From CAVUCH01 sp963739995 (GTDB taxonomy: Bacteria > Acidobacteriota > Vicinamibacteria > Vicinamibacterales > JAENWD01), in contig CAVUCH010000012.1 of the NCBI GenBank assembly GCA_963739995.1, forward strand, positions 1 to 64,000: DNA of 64,000 nucleotides, read 5' to 3'. Shown in pieces: positions 32,038-41,134 of the stretch. Positions within the stretch are counted from its first letter, which is position 1. Each line of letters starts with the position of its first letter. The notes under the pieces are model-generated. The model searched no databases and was not told the origin of the DNA. It was given only the letters and a program-made list of their open reading frames with translations. The position numbers and the translations under genes were made by a program.

Positions 32038-32067
32038 GTTATACATTCCAATATGGGAATATGTCAA
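32038..32067 (-). promoter_or_regulatory. Promoter with palindromic ArsR operator; leaderless start
   Basis: On the minus strand TTGACA (32067-32062), 18 bases, TATAAC (32043-32038), then five bases and the ATG of arsR. The transcript should begin at or within one base of the ATG. The spacer contains ATTCCAATATGGGAAT (32045-32060), an inverted repeat with a single mismatched pair, ideally placed to block RNA polymerase. Confidence 0.75.
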
Positions 32068-32149
32068 GCTCGGGAGTTGTTTATGTCAAGCCGGGTGCAA
32101 GGGGAACGCGGGCCACGGTGATGTCCTCGTGTGTCGGCTGCCGGAGGGG

Positions 32150-33592
32150 CTACTGCACGCTCACGGCCCGAAACCGCGCCGCCCAGTCCTTCGTGCGCCG
32201 CACGTACAAGTCGCCGTACTTCACGCTCGGCTCGATGTGCGTGTTCTCCCACCACTCGTTCCAGCTCGTCACCAGCACCCAGTCTGCTCCGGCCTCGAAC
32301 GCGGCGCGCCACTGGGCGTCGTAGTACGCGCCGTCCTTTCGGTCTGATACACGTGGTGTCCGGCCGTCAGCGGCCGCGAGCGCACGATCGTCGTAGCCGG
32401 GGCTCACCGTCGCGGCCCAGATACGGCGCGGGCCGGTGTTCCCGAGCAGGTGATACGTGCGGACGCGAAGTCCCTGGTCCATCTGGAAGCCGGCTATGTC
32501 TCCGATCGCGAACCGGTTCGACGCGTAATCGAACTGCCCGTCGAAAGAGGGGAGCCACACCGAGCGCGTGGCATCGCCAACGAGCACCGGCTGGGGACCG
32601 CTCGCGCCCACGCCCGTGACCACCTGCTCCCAGTCCGCGACCCGCAGCCGCGGCACGGAGTACACAAAAATCACCGGCCTGTCACCGACGCGCAGGTAGG
32701 CGGGGTGGCCGCCGTACGTGCGGACGATATCGTTCATCCACGCCTGCACGGTGCGGGGGTCGGGGTCCTCCCCGGTCTGGTCATGCTCAGGGTTGGCGAC
32801 AGTGGTCTCCAGCAATGTGGCCACGCGAATGTTCGCCTGCCGCGCGGCCTCGAGCGCCACCTGCATCCGGCGGTGATTCCATCCGCCCTGGAACTCGAGG
32901 CCCTGCCACGACACGACGAGGCCGTCGAGCCCTGCTTGCGCAGCGGTCTCGAACACCCGCTGCACATCGGCGGGCTCCTCGGTCGAGTACTCCTGCTGTG
33001 GGCGATCTGCAAGCAGCGGGCTGGTCCACGTGGAGCGATCGAACCACGGGTAGTAGTGAGCGAGCACCAGCCGCGGTCCGACGCTCGAGACCTCCAGCGG
33101 TCCGCCGGCGCGCAGCTCCGCCGTGTTGCTGGTGAACGTAGCGGTTCTCTCGCCGGTCGAGAAGCGATCCACGCCGCGGGGCGCCGACTCGACATTGAGG
33201 TTGGCGACGTCGAGTGTGACAGAACCCGGACCGCCGCGATCGGTCCGGAACCTCACGCGCGAGCCGCGCATCCGGACCAGCGTGACCCGGAACGATGCTT
33301 CGACTTCGAATCCGGGGAGGTTGCCGTTGTAACCAACACGCCCACCCTCGACGACCAAGCGCTCCCGGAGCCCACCGTTCACCTGCTCGACCGACGCGTT
33401 GGAGACGACCGCACCCTCGGTGCTGACAATCACCGATGACGCCCGGGACGTGATCGCGAGGCGCACCCGGACAACGTCCTCTGCGGGATCCCGCTGGATG
33501 AACCGGATTGCACCTGTCGAACCAGCCGCAAGTACGAGCAGGACGACGGTGTGCCGCCAGCGACGCGCCGGGCGCTGCGGAACGTGCCCCAT
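32150..33592 (-). CDS. GH99-like (endo-alpha-mannosidase/WbsX-type) glycoside hydrolase
   Basis: 480 residues. One N-terminal hydrophobic segment (TVVLLVLAAGSTGAIRFI) acts as signal or anchor; residues 40-170 form a beta-rich N-terminal domain. The catalytic domain begins with LVLAHYYPWFDRSTW, and continues with LDGLVVSWQGLEFQGGWNH, ANIRVATLLE and the C-terminal WVLVTSWNEWWENTHIEPS, the hallmark of GH99/GH71-like and WbsX proteins. Glycan endo-hydrolysis at the cell surface or periplasm is expected. Placed upstream of a GH2 gene on the same strand but transcribed last, with a 55-base gap. Substrate not predictable. Confidence 0.85.
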   Translation of the reverse strand: MGHVPQRPARRWRHTVVLLVLAAGSTGAIRFIQRDPAEDVVRVRLAITSRASSVIVSTEGAVVSNASVEQVNGGLRERLVVEGGRVGYNGNLPGFEVEASFRVTLVRMRGSRVRFRTDRGGPGSVTLDVANLNVESAPRGVDRFSTGERTATFTSNTAELRAGGPLEVSSVGPRLVLAHYYPWFDRSTWTSPLLADRPQQEYSTEEPADVQRVFETAAQAGLDGLVVSWQGLEFQGGWNHRRMQVALEAARQANIRVATLLETTVANPEHDQTGEDPDPRTVQAWMNDIVRTYGGHPAYLRVGDRPVIFVYSVPRLRVADWEQVVTGVGASGPQPVLVGDATRSVWLPSFDGQFDYASNRFAIGDIAGFQMDQGLRVRTYHLLGNTGPRRIWAATVSPGYDDRALAAADGRTPRVSDRKDGAYYDAQWRAAFEAGADWVLVTSWNEWWENTHIEPSVKYGDLYVRRTKDWAARFRAVSVQ

Positions 33593-33647
33593 GGCCTAGT
33601 GTCACACCCACTGGGCGAGGCGTAAAGCTCGGGCGGGACGGCACAGG

Positions 33648-35552
33648 CTACTGCCCAAGTATCTTCTTGAGCACCTCGGCGTCAGCCTTCGGCTTCCGGT
33701 CGTACGTCATCAGCCCGTTGATCTCCTGCTCGACGTCCGTGAGTTGCGTGTAACAGTAGCCGGCCCACGCCGGGTTGCCACGGACCGCCTTGATCAACCC
33801 ATCGAGCCTTTGGAGGAACGCCTCGCGCGTGGGCTCGACGCCGCTGTAGCCCCATTCGTTCTCCGCAACCTTGGCACCGAGGCGGTAGGCGATCCCGCCG
33901 AACTCGGTCAGCACGAAAGGGGCTCCGTTGTACTTGGCCCCGTAGGCGAGCGCTTCCCTGCCATTGCGCGGAATGCGGCCGGGATCCGTGGTGAGGTGCG
34001 CGTATTTCGTCGAGAGCTCCTCGCCGGTTCGAGCGTAGTCGTGAATCGTCATCAGGTCGGTCTGATCCGTGTGTTCCCAGCCGTCGTTGTCGACCACCGG
34101 CCGCATCGGGTCGAGCGACTTCGACAGCTGGTACATGGCCTTCGCGTGCGCCTGCTGCACCGGATCCGTCAGGATCTGCGGCACACCCCAGCTCTCGTTG
34201 ATGGGCACCCACGCGATGATCGATGGATGGTTGTAGTCCCGCGCCATCAGCTCCTCCCACTCCGCGCTGAACCGGGACACGTACTCGGGGCTGTACGCGA
34301 AGGCGTTGGCCATCTCGCCCCACACCACGAGGCCCATCTTGTCGGCCCAGTACAGGAAGCGCGGGTCCTCGGCCTTCTGGTGCTTGCGCACGCCGTTCAG
34401 GCCGAACGCCTTGGTCATCCGGATGTCGTACTGGATCGCGTCATCGCTCGGCGGTGTCAGGATGCTCTCGGGCCAGTAGCCCTGATCGAGCGCGAGGCGG
34501 AGGTAGAACGGCTCGTTGTTCAAGTACACCTTGCCGTCGTGGAGGCTCACCTTGCGTTGACCGAAGTAGCTCTGCACCCGGTCCACGACCGTGCCGCCGG
34601 AAACGATCTCGAGCGTCAGGTCATAGAGCGCGGGACGATCGGGCCGCCACACGCGCTGCTCGTTGAGCGTGATGATCGCCGCTGCCCGCGTCCCCCGTAC
34701 GCTGACCTCCTGCGCTGCCTGCTCCGTCCCATCGAGCGTTGACGTCAGCCGCAGCTTGACTGCGGGCGCCTCTCCCGTCCCGGGTGTCTGCTGCACCGCC
34801 GGTACCAGGTCGGCCTCGATGCGTGCCTGCGACTTGTCGACATCCGGCGTGATCCGCAACCGGCCGATGCGCGTCGCTCCCGCGGCTTCGATCCACACCG
34901 GCTGCCATAATCCGGTCGTTCGCGTGTAGAAGATGGTTTCCGACTTCGGCTTCCAGTACTGCTTGCCCCGGGGAATGGTCATGTCGGTGGCCGGGTCGTA
35001 TACCCGCACCACGACGACGTTGTCGCCCGCCTTGAGGCGATCGGTAACGTCGATCGCGAAGCTGGAGTGGCCCCCGCGATGCCGTCCCGCAGTTTCGCCG
35101 TTGATCCAGACGACGGACTCGTAGTCGACTGCCCCGAAATTCAGCAGCACGCGCCGGCCCTGCCAGCCGCTCGGGACGGTGAAGGTCCGCCGGTACCAGA
35201 CGACGTCGTGGAACCCGGTATCGCCGATCCCGCTCAACTTCGACTGGAACGTGTAGGGAACGACAATCGTTCTCGAGAATGGTCGTGTGCCGGCGAACCA
35301 GCGCTCCCGCAGGCCGGCATCCTGGTCATCGAACTCGAACTCCCACTTACCGTTCAGGGTTGCCCAATCGGCCCGCATGAAATCCGGCCGGGGATGCTCT
35401 GCCCGCGGGATACCTGGGGCCGCCGGCTGCGGGGCCTGGGTCGCCGCGCGGCCCGCGACCCCTGACGAGCCCGCTGCGACGAACGCCGCAAGCAGGGCCG
35501 TGCAGGCACACAGAACACGTGGGCGCCGGGATGGCAATGATGTCTGGGACAT
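33648..35552 (-). CDS. GH2-family beta-glycosidase (beta-galactosidase/glucuronidase-like), exported
   Basis: 634 residues from ATG 35552 (AGAGG upstream); the longer open frame to 36440 is antisense to the amidase gene. Signal peptide (VLCACTALLAAFVAAGSSG). Then the GH2 sugar-binding domain (WATLNGKWEFEFDD; VVWYRRTFTVPSGWQGRRVL; DYESVVWINGETAG), the immunoglobulin-like domain, and the TIM barrel with acid/base Glu in IIAWVPINESWG and nucleophile Glu in PFVLTEFGGIAY. Both catalytic Glu are present. With the GH99-like gene 55 bases downstream it may form a polysaccharide-degradation pair. Confidence 0.88.
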   Translation of the reverse strand: MSQTSLPSRRPRVLCACTALLAAFVAAGSSGVAGRAATQAPQPAAPGIPRAEHPRPDFMRADWATLNGKWEFEFDDQDAGLRERWFAGTRPFSRTIVVPYTFQSKLSGIGDTGFHDVVWYRRTFTVPSGWQGRRVLLNFGAVDYESVVWINGETAGRHRGGHSSFAIDVTDRLKAGDNVVVVRVYDPATDMTIPRGKQYWKPKSETIFYTRTTGLWQPVWIEAAGATRIGRLRITPDVDKSQARIEADLVPAVQQTPGTGEAPAVKLRLTSTLDGTEQAAQEVSVRGTRAAAIITLNEQRVWRPDRPALYDLTLEIVSGGTVVDRVQSYFGQRKVSLHDGKVYLNNEPFYLRLALDQGYWPESILTPPSDDAIQYDIRMTKAFGLNGVRKHQKAEDPRFLYWADKMGLVVWGEMANAFAYSPEYVSRFSAEWEELMARDYNHPSIIAWVPINESWGVPQILTDPVQQAHAKAMYQLSKSLDPMRPVVDNDGWEHTDQTDLMTIHDYARTGEELSTKYAHLTTDPGRIPRNGREALAYGAKYNGAPFVLTEFGGIAYRLGAKVAENEWGYSGVEPTREAFLQRLDGLIKAVRGNPAWAGYCYTQLTDVEQEINGLMTYDRKPKADAEVLKKILGQ

Positions 35553-35776
35553 AGGTTCCTCTCGCAACGAGATCGGGCGCGGTCGCCGGACGCACGATCG
35601 ATTGAAGGGCGGATCATCGCACAACCGCAGGCGCTGGACGGCAGGCGCTGGGCTGTGGGCTTGACGGGATGCCAGTGCACAATGTGCGACGCACAATGCG
35701 AGAATGCAGGACTCCTGGTTCTTCTCGGAGGCTGCTGCTGTCGCCCCGTCGCTGCCGGGCACGCTTGCCTGGCAGG

Positions 35777-35825
35777 GCCCGGAGCCTGGAGCTTGAAGCC
35801 TGAAGCCTGGAGCCTGGAGCCTGCT
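35777..35825. repeat. 7-bp tandem repeat (seven units)
   Basis: Exactly seven 7-base units of the type GCCTGGA (variants GCCCGGA, GCTTGAA, GCCTGAA, GCCTGCT) run up to five bases before the amidase start codon. They occupy the position where a ribosome-binding site would be. Confidence 0.85.
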
Positions 35826-35829
35826 TTTC

Positions 35830-37464
35830 ATGACCGACCACACCCTCAATCGACGAGCCTTCCTGAAGGCCGGGGCGCTCGGGAGCGTCACGGGCATCGC
35901 CGCCAATGGACTGCACGCTGGAGGCACTGGCGAGGGTGGGTTCCCAGCTCTATCCTTGCCGCCGTTCGATCTGGAGGACGTGTCGGTCACCACGTTGCAG
36001 GAGCGCATGGCCTCTGGCGCAGAAACCTCCCGTTCCATCACCGAGAAGTATCTCGCCCGCATCGAGGCCATCGACCGGGCGGGCCCCGCGCTTCGCCAGG
36101 TGCTCGAGACCAACCCTGATGCGCTGGCGGTTGCTGCCGAGCGCGACGCCGAGCGTCGGTCGGGGCGCGTGCGCGGCGCGCTGCACGGCGTGCCGATTCT
36201 GCTCAAAGACAACATCGGCACTGCGGACCGCATGACTACCACCGCCGGTTCGCTGGCGCTCGAGGGCTCAATCCCCGGGACGGACTCATTCGTGGCCCGA
36301 CGGCTCCGTGAGGCCGGCGCGGTCCTGCTCGGCAAGACGAACATGAGCGAGTGGGCCAACTTCCGCTCCACGCGGTCGACGAGTGGCTGGAGCGGGCGCG
36401 GCGGGCTCGGCAGGAATCCGTACGCGCTCGACCGGAACACGTCAGGATCGAGCTCTGGCTCAGGCGCCGCCGTTGCGGCGAGCTACGCCGCCGCCGCCAT
36501 CGGCACCGAGACCGACGGATCGATCGTGTCGCCCGCGAACAACACCTGTCTGGTGGGAATCAAGCCCACTCTCGGTCTCGTCAGCCGCGCGGGCATCATC
36601 CCGATTGCGCACACGCAGGACACCGCGGGGCCGATGGCGCGCACCGTGGCCGACGCGGCTGCGCTGCTGATGGCGATCGCCGCGGTCGATCCAGCGGATC
36701 CGGAGACCGCGCGCAGCGCCTCGACGGACCGCCAGTACACGCGGGCGCTGGTCGCTGGCGGACTCGCCGGCACGCGCATCGGCGTGCCGCGCAAGGGTTT
36801 GTTCGGCGACAGCATGCACGCTGATCGTCACGTCGATGCCGCCCTGGTGGTGATGCGATCGCTCGGTGCCGAGATCATCGATCCCGTGGACCTGGCGATG
36901 CCGGACGACCTCGGGGAGGTTGAGCTCGAGGTGCTGCTGTACGAGTTCAAGGCCGACGTGAACGCGTACCTCGCCAGTCTCGGTCCCGGGGCGCGCGTGA
37001 GGTCACTGAAGGAGGCCATCGCGTTCAACGAGGCGAACAAGGACCGCGAAATGCCGTTCTTCGGGCAGGAGCTATTTCTGCGCGCGGAGACGAAGGGGCC
37101 GCTCACTTCGCCCGACTACGTCACGGCTCTCGCGCGCATCCGCCAGGCCACGCGCGAGCACGGCATCGACGCGGTCATGAACAGGCATCGCCTCGACGCG
37201 CTGGTCGCGCCCACCAGCGGCCCGCCCTCAGTGACGGATCTCGTGAATGGCGACTACGGCCCGGGCGGCGCGTCGAGCATCCCGGCGATCGCCGGGTACC
37301 CGCACATCACGGTACCTGCCGGCTTCATTTTCGGTCTGCCCGTCGGGCTCTCGATCTTCGGTCGGGCATGGAGCGAGATCACGCTGATCAGGATTGCGTA
37401 CGCCTACGAGCAGGCGACGAAGCACCGGCGGCCGCCGCGGTTTCTCGCCACGGCTGATCTCTGA
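35830..37464 (+). CDS. Amidase-signature enzyme, Tat-exported
   Basis: 544 residues. The N-terminus NRRAFLKAGALGSVTGIAA is a twin-arginine signal. The amidase signature triad is complete: Lys in GVPILLKDNIGTAD, Ser in the GSSSGSGAAVAA loop, and nucleophile Ser in TETDGSIVSPANN. AMIDASE-type continuation follows: VGIKPTLGLVSRAGIIPIAHTQDTAGPMARTV. Similar enzymes (for example peptide amidases) release ammonia from C-terminal amides. ATG 35830 has no Shine-Dalgarno; instead 7-bp repeats precede it. Convergent with the M1 peptidase gene, stop codons 20 bases apart. Confidence 0.9.
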   Translation: MTDHTLNRRAFLKAGALGSVTGIAANGLHAGGTGEGGFPALSLPPFDLEDVSVTTLQERMASGAETSRSITEKYLARIEAIDRAGPALRQVLETNPDALAVAAERDAERRSGRVRGALHGVPILLKDNIGTADRMTTTAGSLALEGSIPGTDSFVARRLREAGAVLLGKTNMSEWANFRSTRSTSGWSGRGGLGRNPYALDRNTSGSSSGSGAAVAASYAAAAIGTETDGSIVSPANNTCLVGIKPTLGLVSRAGIIPIAHTQDTAGPMARTVADAAALLMAIAAVDPADPETARSASTDRQYTRALVAGGLAGTRIGVPRKGLFGDSMHADRHVDAALVVMRSLGAEIIDPVDLAMPDDLGEVELEVLLYEFKADVNAYLASLGPGARVRSLKEAIAFNEANKDREMPFFGQELFLRAETKGPLTSPDYVTALARIRQATREHGIDAVMNRHRLDALVAPTSGPPSVTDLVNGDYGPGGASSIPAIAGYPHITVPAGFIFGLPVGLSIFGRAWSEITLIRIAYAYEQATKHRRPPRFLATADL

Positions 37465-37484
37465 CGGGAGGCTTGCGCCACATC

Positions 37485-39362
37485 TCAACGCCTGACCACC
37501 GCCTCGACCGCCTGTCGTGTGACCGGGTGGTACGTAGCCTCAGCATGCGCGTAGATGCGCGCCGCCAGCTCGCGACCACCCCTCGGTGCCTTCACCATCT
37601 CCGTATACAGCGGCTCGATGAACTTCCGCCGCCCGTGGGATGTGAGGAACCGCTCCAGGGCCGGATAGGCCGGCTCGTATTCGTTCCGGACGGCAATCCG
37701 CAGCCAGAAGAACAGCACCTCCGCGTTGCTGCGCTCGGAGAAGCGAAGCGAGCGATCGAGATCCGACAGCTGCGCGCCGCTCAATCGCTCCGGCAGCGCC
37801 GCGAGGAATCGCTGCCATTGCTGGGTCTCCCATCCTGCGGTCTTCAGCGATGCCGCCGGCGCGCCGTCCGCAAAGCGGCGTGCCTCCGCGGCGGCCGCCT
37901 CGAGCGTCGGCGACGAGGGCGGCGTGTCATTCGTGGGGAGGCCCGGCTCGAAGAGCCACTCGCGGATGCGCAGCTCGCGCTCGAGGGCGGCATCGTGACC
38001 GAGGAGCGTCGCGCGCAGGTCCTCCACGAACTGCGGTGTCGTCATCGACCCGAACGCGTGGCGATCGAAATACGATCGGAGCCACGCATCGAAGCGTTCA
38101 CGGCCGAAGTGCAATTCGAGCGTGCACAGGAACGCCGCGCCCTTGCCGTATGGCACCGCGGACAGGGCCTCGTCCGGGTCCCGGCCTTCGACGTCCGCGT
38201 GCAGCACGGTTTTGCCGGGCGTTCCCGCGAAAGCGCGCAGCGCTTCCTCGAGTTCCTGGCGTTCGATCACGCCGAGCATGCGTGCGCGCTCCGGCCCGTA
38301 CAGCTGCTCCATGATGCGGTTCTCGAAGTACGTCGTGAACCCTTCGTTCAGCCAGAAGTCGCGCCACGTGGCGTTCGTGACCAGGTTGCCGGACCACGAG
38401 TGTGCCAGTTCGTGCGCGGCCAGCGAGGTGAGCGATCGGTCGCCCGCCAGCACGGTGGGGGAGACGAACGTCAGGCGCGGGTTTTCCATCCCGCCGAACG
38501 GGAAGGATGGTGGCATCACGAGGATGTCGTACCGGTCCCACCGGTATGGACCGTACAGGGACTCCGCGGCGTCGAGCATCCGGTCGAGATCCGCAAACTC
38601 GTACGCGGCGCGATCGAGCACCGATGGCTCTGCGAAGACCCCGGTCCTCTGCGAGCTGCCGGCGCCAACCGGCCTGAAGGCGATCTCTCCGACCGCCAGT
38701 GCGATCAGGTACGGCGGGATCGGCCTGTCGAGCGCGAACTCGAAGGCGCGTCCGCCCGGCACGGGCACGCCGTCGGGCGTCAGGTGCTCGGCGCTCATCA
38801 CCACCCGCAGTCCCGGCGGCGCCACGATGCGAGCACGATACGTTTGGCGGATGCCCGGGCTGTCCTGCGTCGGAATCCAGGTGCGCGTCAGGATTGCCTG
38901 TCCTTGCGAGAACAGGTACGGCTTCTTCCTGCCTGCGGTCTGTTCGGGCGTCAGCCACTGGAGTGCGGCGGACTGCGGCGTGGTGCGGTAGTGGACGATG
39001 ACACGGGAGCCGCCGGCCGGCAGCGTGATTCGCAACGGACGCCCGCGCACGCGATCCGTGTCCCCGAGCGTGTGGGTGAGCGCGGCGCCCGAGTCGTCTT
39101 TCACGCCTTCGATGACGAGGTCTTTCGTATCGAGTACCACCTCGTGTGCACCGGGAGCCACGGCGAGCGTCAGCGTGGCGGTTCCGGCCAGCGTTCTGGC
39201 GGCGAAATCCGCCCGCAGGTCCAACGCGACATGCGTCACCCTGGCGTCGGCGGGCCGGGCGAAGGAGTGCGTATCATGCGCAGGTTCCGACGCGGCGGCA
39301 GTCAGCGCCACGTTCAGCACAGCCGCGACAAGCATGCACGCACGGACCTGCCCACCGGTCAT
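37485..39362 (-). CDS. M1-family aminopeptidase (leukotriene A4 hydrolase-like)
   Basis: 625 residues with signal peptide (CMLVAAVLNVALTAAAS). After the N-terminal beta-saddle come the substrate-anchoring GGMENPRLTF (GxMEN) and the zinc site HELAHSWSGN with the third ligand in WLNEGFTTYFE. The C-terminal 120 residues form the helical domain typical of leukotriene A4 hydrolase/aminopeptidase B-type enzymes. Periplasmic or secreted peptide trimming is expected. The start overlaps the thioredoxin stop by 4 bases, so the YkgJ-type, thioredoxin and peptidase genes form one operon. Confidence 0.9.
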   Translation of the reverse strand: MTGGQVRACMLVAAVLNVALTAAASEPAHDTHSFARPADARVTHVALDLRADFAARTLAGTATLTLAVAPGAHEVVLDTKDLVIEGVKDDSGAALTHTLGDTDRVRGRPLRITLPAGGSRVIVHYRTTPQSAALQWLTPEQTAGRKKPYLFSQGQAILTRTWIPTQDSPGIRQTYRARIVAPPGLRVVMSAEHLTPDGVPVPGGRAFEFALDRPIPPYLIALAVGEIAFRPVGAGSSQRTGVFAEPSVLDRAAYEFADLDRMLDAAESLYGPYRWDRYDILVMPPSFPFGGMENPRLTFVSPTVLAGDRSLTSLAAHELAHSWSGNLVTNATWRDFWLNEGFTTYFENRIMEQLYGPERARMLGVIERQELEEALRAFAGTPGKTVLHADVEGRDPDEALSAVPYGKGAAFLCTLELHFGRERFDAWLRSYFDRHAFGSMTTPQFVEDLRATLLGHDAALERELRIREWLFEPGLPTNDTPPSSPTLEAAAAEARRFADGAPAASLKTAGWETQQWQRFLAALPERLSGAQLSDLDRSLRFSERSNAEVLFFWLRIAVRNEYEPAYPALERFLTSHGRRKFIEPLYTEMVKAPRGGRELAARIYAHAEATYHPVTRQAVEAVVRR

Positions 39363-39838
39363 CGCCGCGCTCCGACCGATTCATTGACGAACGCCTCGAT
39401 CGCCGCAGCCGGCCTGGCGCCGCTCGTTCGACCCACTTCCGCTCCCTGGTGGAACACGGCCATGGTGGGGATGGACCTGATGGTGTACCGATCTCCGAGC
39501 TCCGGCACTTCGTCGGTGTTCACCTTGATGACGAGCAGACGTCCTGCGCCCGCCCGTGCGACCTTCTCGAGTTCCGGCGCCACCATGCGGCACGGCCCGC
39601 ACCACGGTGCCCAGTAGTCCACGACGACCGGCACGGAGGCATGTGCCACGATGGCGTCGAAGACGCCGGCGGTCCCGACGTCGACGGGGACACCCGGCAC
39701 CGGGATGTCGGCCTTGCACGCGGCACAGCGATGGGCGCGATCGATCTGATCGAACGCGATCCGGTTCTGTTTGCCACAGGCGGGGCAGGTTGAAATCAGG
39801 CCCTTGACGTCGAGAGGAATGGAAGCCATGTCGCTCAT
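39359..39838 (-). CDS. trxC: Thioredoxin 2 with N-terminal zinc ribbon
   Basis: 159 residues. The N-terminal CPACGKQN and CAACKADI pairs form the zinc ribbon that distinguishes thioredoxin 2 from thioredoxin 1. The thioredoxin fold contains VVDYWAPWCGPCRMVAPELE with the redox WCGPC, and the cis-Pro in RSIPTMAVFHQG. Cytosolic disulfide reductase, known to help against oxidative stress. It overlaps both neighbours by 4 bases (frameshifted YkgJ-type gene upstream, M1 peptidase downstream). Confidence 0.92.
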   Translation of the reverse strand: MSDMASIPLDVKGLISTCPACGKQNRIAFDQIDRAHRCAACKADIPVPGVPVDVGTAGVFDAIVAHASVPVVVDYWAPWCGPCRMVAPELEKVARAGAGRLLVIKVNTDEVPELGDRYTIRSIPTMAVFHQGAEVGRTSGARPAAAIEAFVNESVGARR

Positions 39839-40964
39839 CTCCCTGGCTCCGCCGCAGCGAGCCGATTCGCCAACTCCTGCGAAGACGCCTTGTGCACCAA
39901 CAGGAAGTCAGCATGCCGGATCGCCTCCACGAGCAGCGGACGATCCAGGATGCGCCCTGCCGCCCGGCACTGGCGGCCCGCTTCTGCCCGCAGCACAGCC
40001 CGTGCCGCCCCGAGTGCTGCCACAGCCGTTACGACTCCGCGCGCCTGCCAGGGGATCCATGATGCAAACGCTTTTGCCGCAAGGTAGCGGCTGATCGGTA
40101 TCGCGAAGCTGCTCCAGGCGGGCTCCACCAACTCAGCATCCGCGTCAGCGAAGTCCCTGGGTAGCGGATCGGGCTGGAGATCCATGGGCACGCACGCCCG
40201 AACCGTGTCGTACAGGCGGCCGGTACGAGCGCTTGCCTGTGCGTGAGCGCCCACATCCGCCCGTGGCTGGACCGCCCCACGCTGTCGGCCCCGAGCACTC
40301 GCCGTCACCGAGCGATTCGATACGGTCGCGCAGCGAACCGGCGACGGGCGTCCACGCACGAAGGTCAGCAGCATGCGCGGACAGCCGCGCGAGTGCGCGC
40401 TCCGGCGTGTGCGTGCGATCAGCCAGAACCCGCACCACGTGCCGCTCCCACGCATGGTGACTCTCGAGGTCCATGAGCATTCCCGGTGCGAGCAGGGGCG
40501 GCAGCGCACCGCGCGCGTCGAACCCCTCGGTACTGGATCGCGGAGCCGAACGACGCGGGCGCCTCGACGATCGAGAGCTCGACGTCATCGCGGAAGAGCA
40601 TGCCTGCCGCCGTGGGACAGAAATGTGAAAGCGTCACGAACGTACCGAGGTCGTCGGTGACCGCAGCGCGCGGGAAGTGCTGGCACGCCGACGGCAGGGC
40701 ATCATGCCCGAGCACGCGGTGAATGGCGCACCCCGACGTACCACCCAGCCCCCGTTCGAACGATACGCACTCGCCGCCCGGCGCGAGGGCCATGACGGTG
40801 AGCCCGTCACCGCGTTCCATGAGTCGCAGCGAGCCGTCGAGCGCCGACAGCACGAGCCGTTTCTCGCATGGGGGTTCCACCGGGATGCGCCAGCCCGCCG
40901 TGCAGCATGCCCCGGAGTGGCGGCAGGCGTAGTCCGCGTGGATGCTGAGCACGAAGACGGGCAC
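39835..40964 (-). pseudogene. YkgJ/FliB-type cysteine-cluster protein, two frameshifts
   Basis: About 375 residues when joined. The start MPVFVLSIHADYACRHSGACCTAG carries the CxxxxxxCC zinc/iron cluster of the YkgJ family; CVSFERG, GCAIHRVLG and LPSACQHFPRA add the other Cys. Frame changes: an extra G in a GGGG run near 40524 (resuming as FDARGALPPLLAPGMLMDLE) and another +1 near 40270-40300 (resuming before RLYDTVRACVPMDLQ). The C-terminus ends at 39835 and overlaps the thioredoxin start by 4 bases, so the operon layout is intact. That argues for recent damage or sequence error rather than old decay. Role unknown. Confidence 0.7.
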
Positions 40965-41031
40965 AGGACAGGATAGCTCCCGAAGCCGCCGACGGTGAGG
41001 CGCGCAAGTCGCGGGCTTGCCGTCACCGTGC

Positions 41032-41122
41032 GCCGGGACTCAAGTTCCCGGCTCCGCATCGCCCCGGGACTGAACTCTCGGCCCCGCGCAGAAGCATGTA
41101 GGGCCGGCACTTCAGTGCCGGC
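41032..41122. repeat. Cluster of three short palindromes
   Basis: GCCGGGAC...GTTCCCGGC (41032-41052), CCGGGACTGAAC...CGG (41063-41081) and GCCGGCACT-TC-AGTGCCGGC (41103-41122). The core is GGGACTnnAGTCCC-like, the same as at 43672-43772. They lie right after the stop of the ADOP permease gene. Confidence 0.7.
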
Positions 41123-41134
41123 GGACCGCCACGG

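Noticed and set aside
33648..36440. Long reading of the GH2 gene with a 296-residue N-terminal extension
   Set aside because: The extension is antisense to the amidase gene and includes 7-bp repeats; a signal peptide and ribosome-binding site at 35552 mark the true start.
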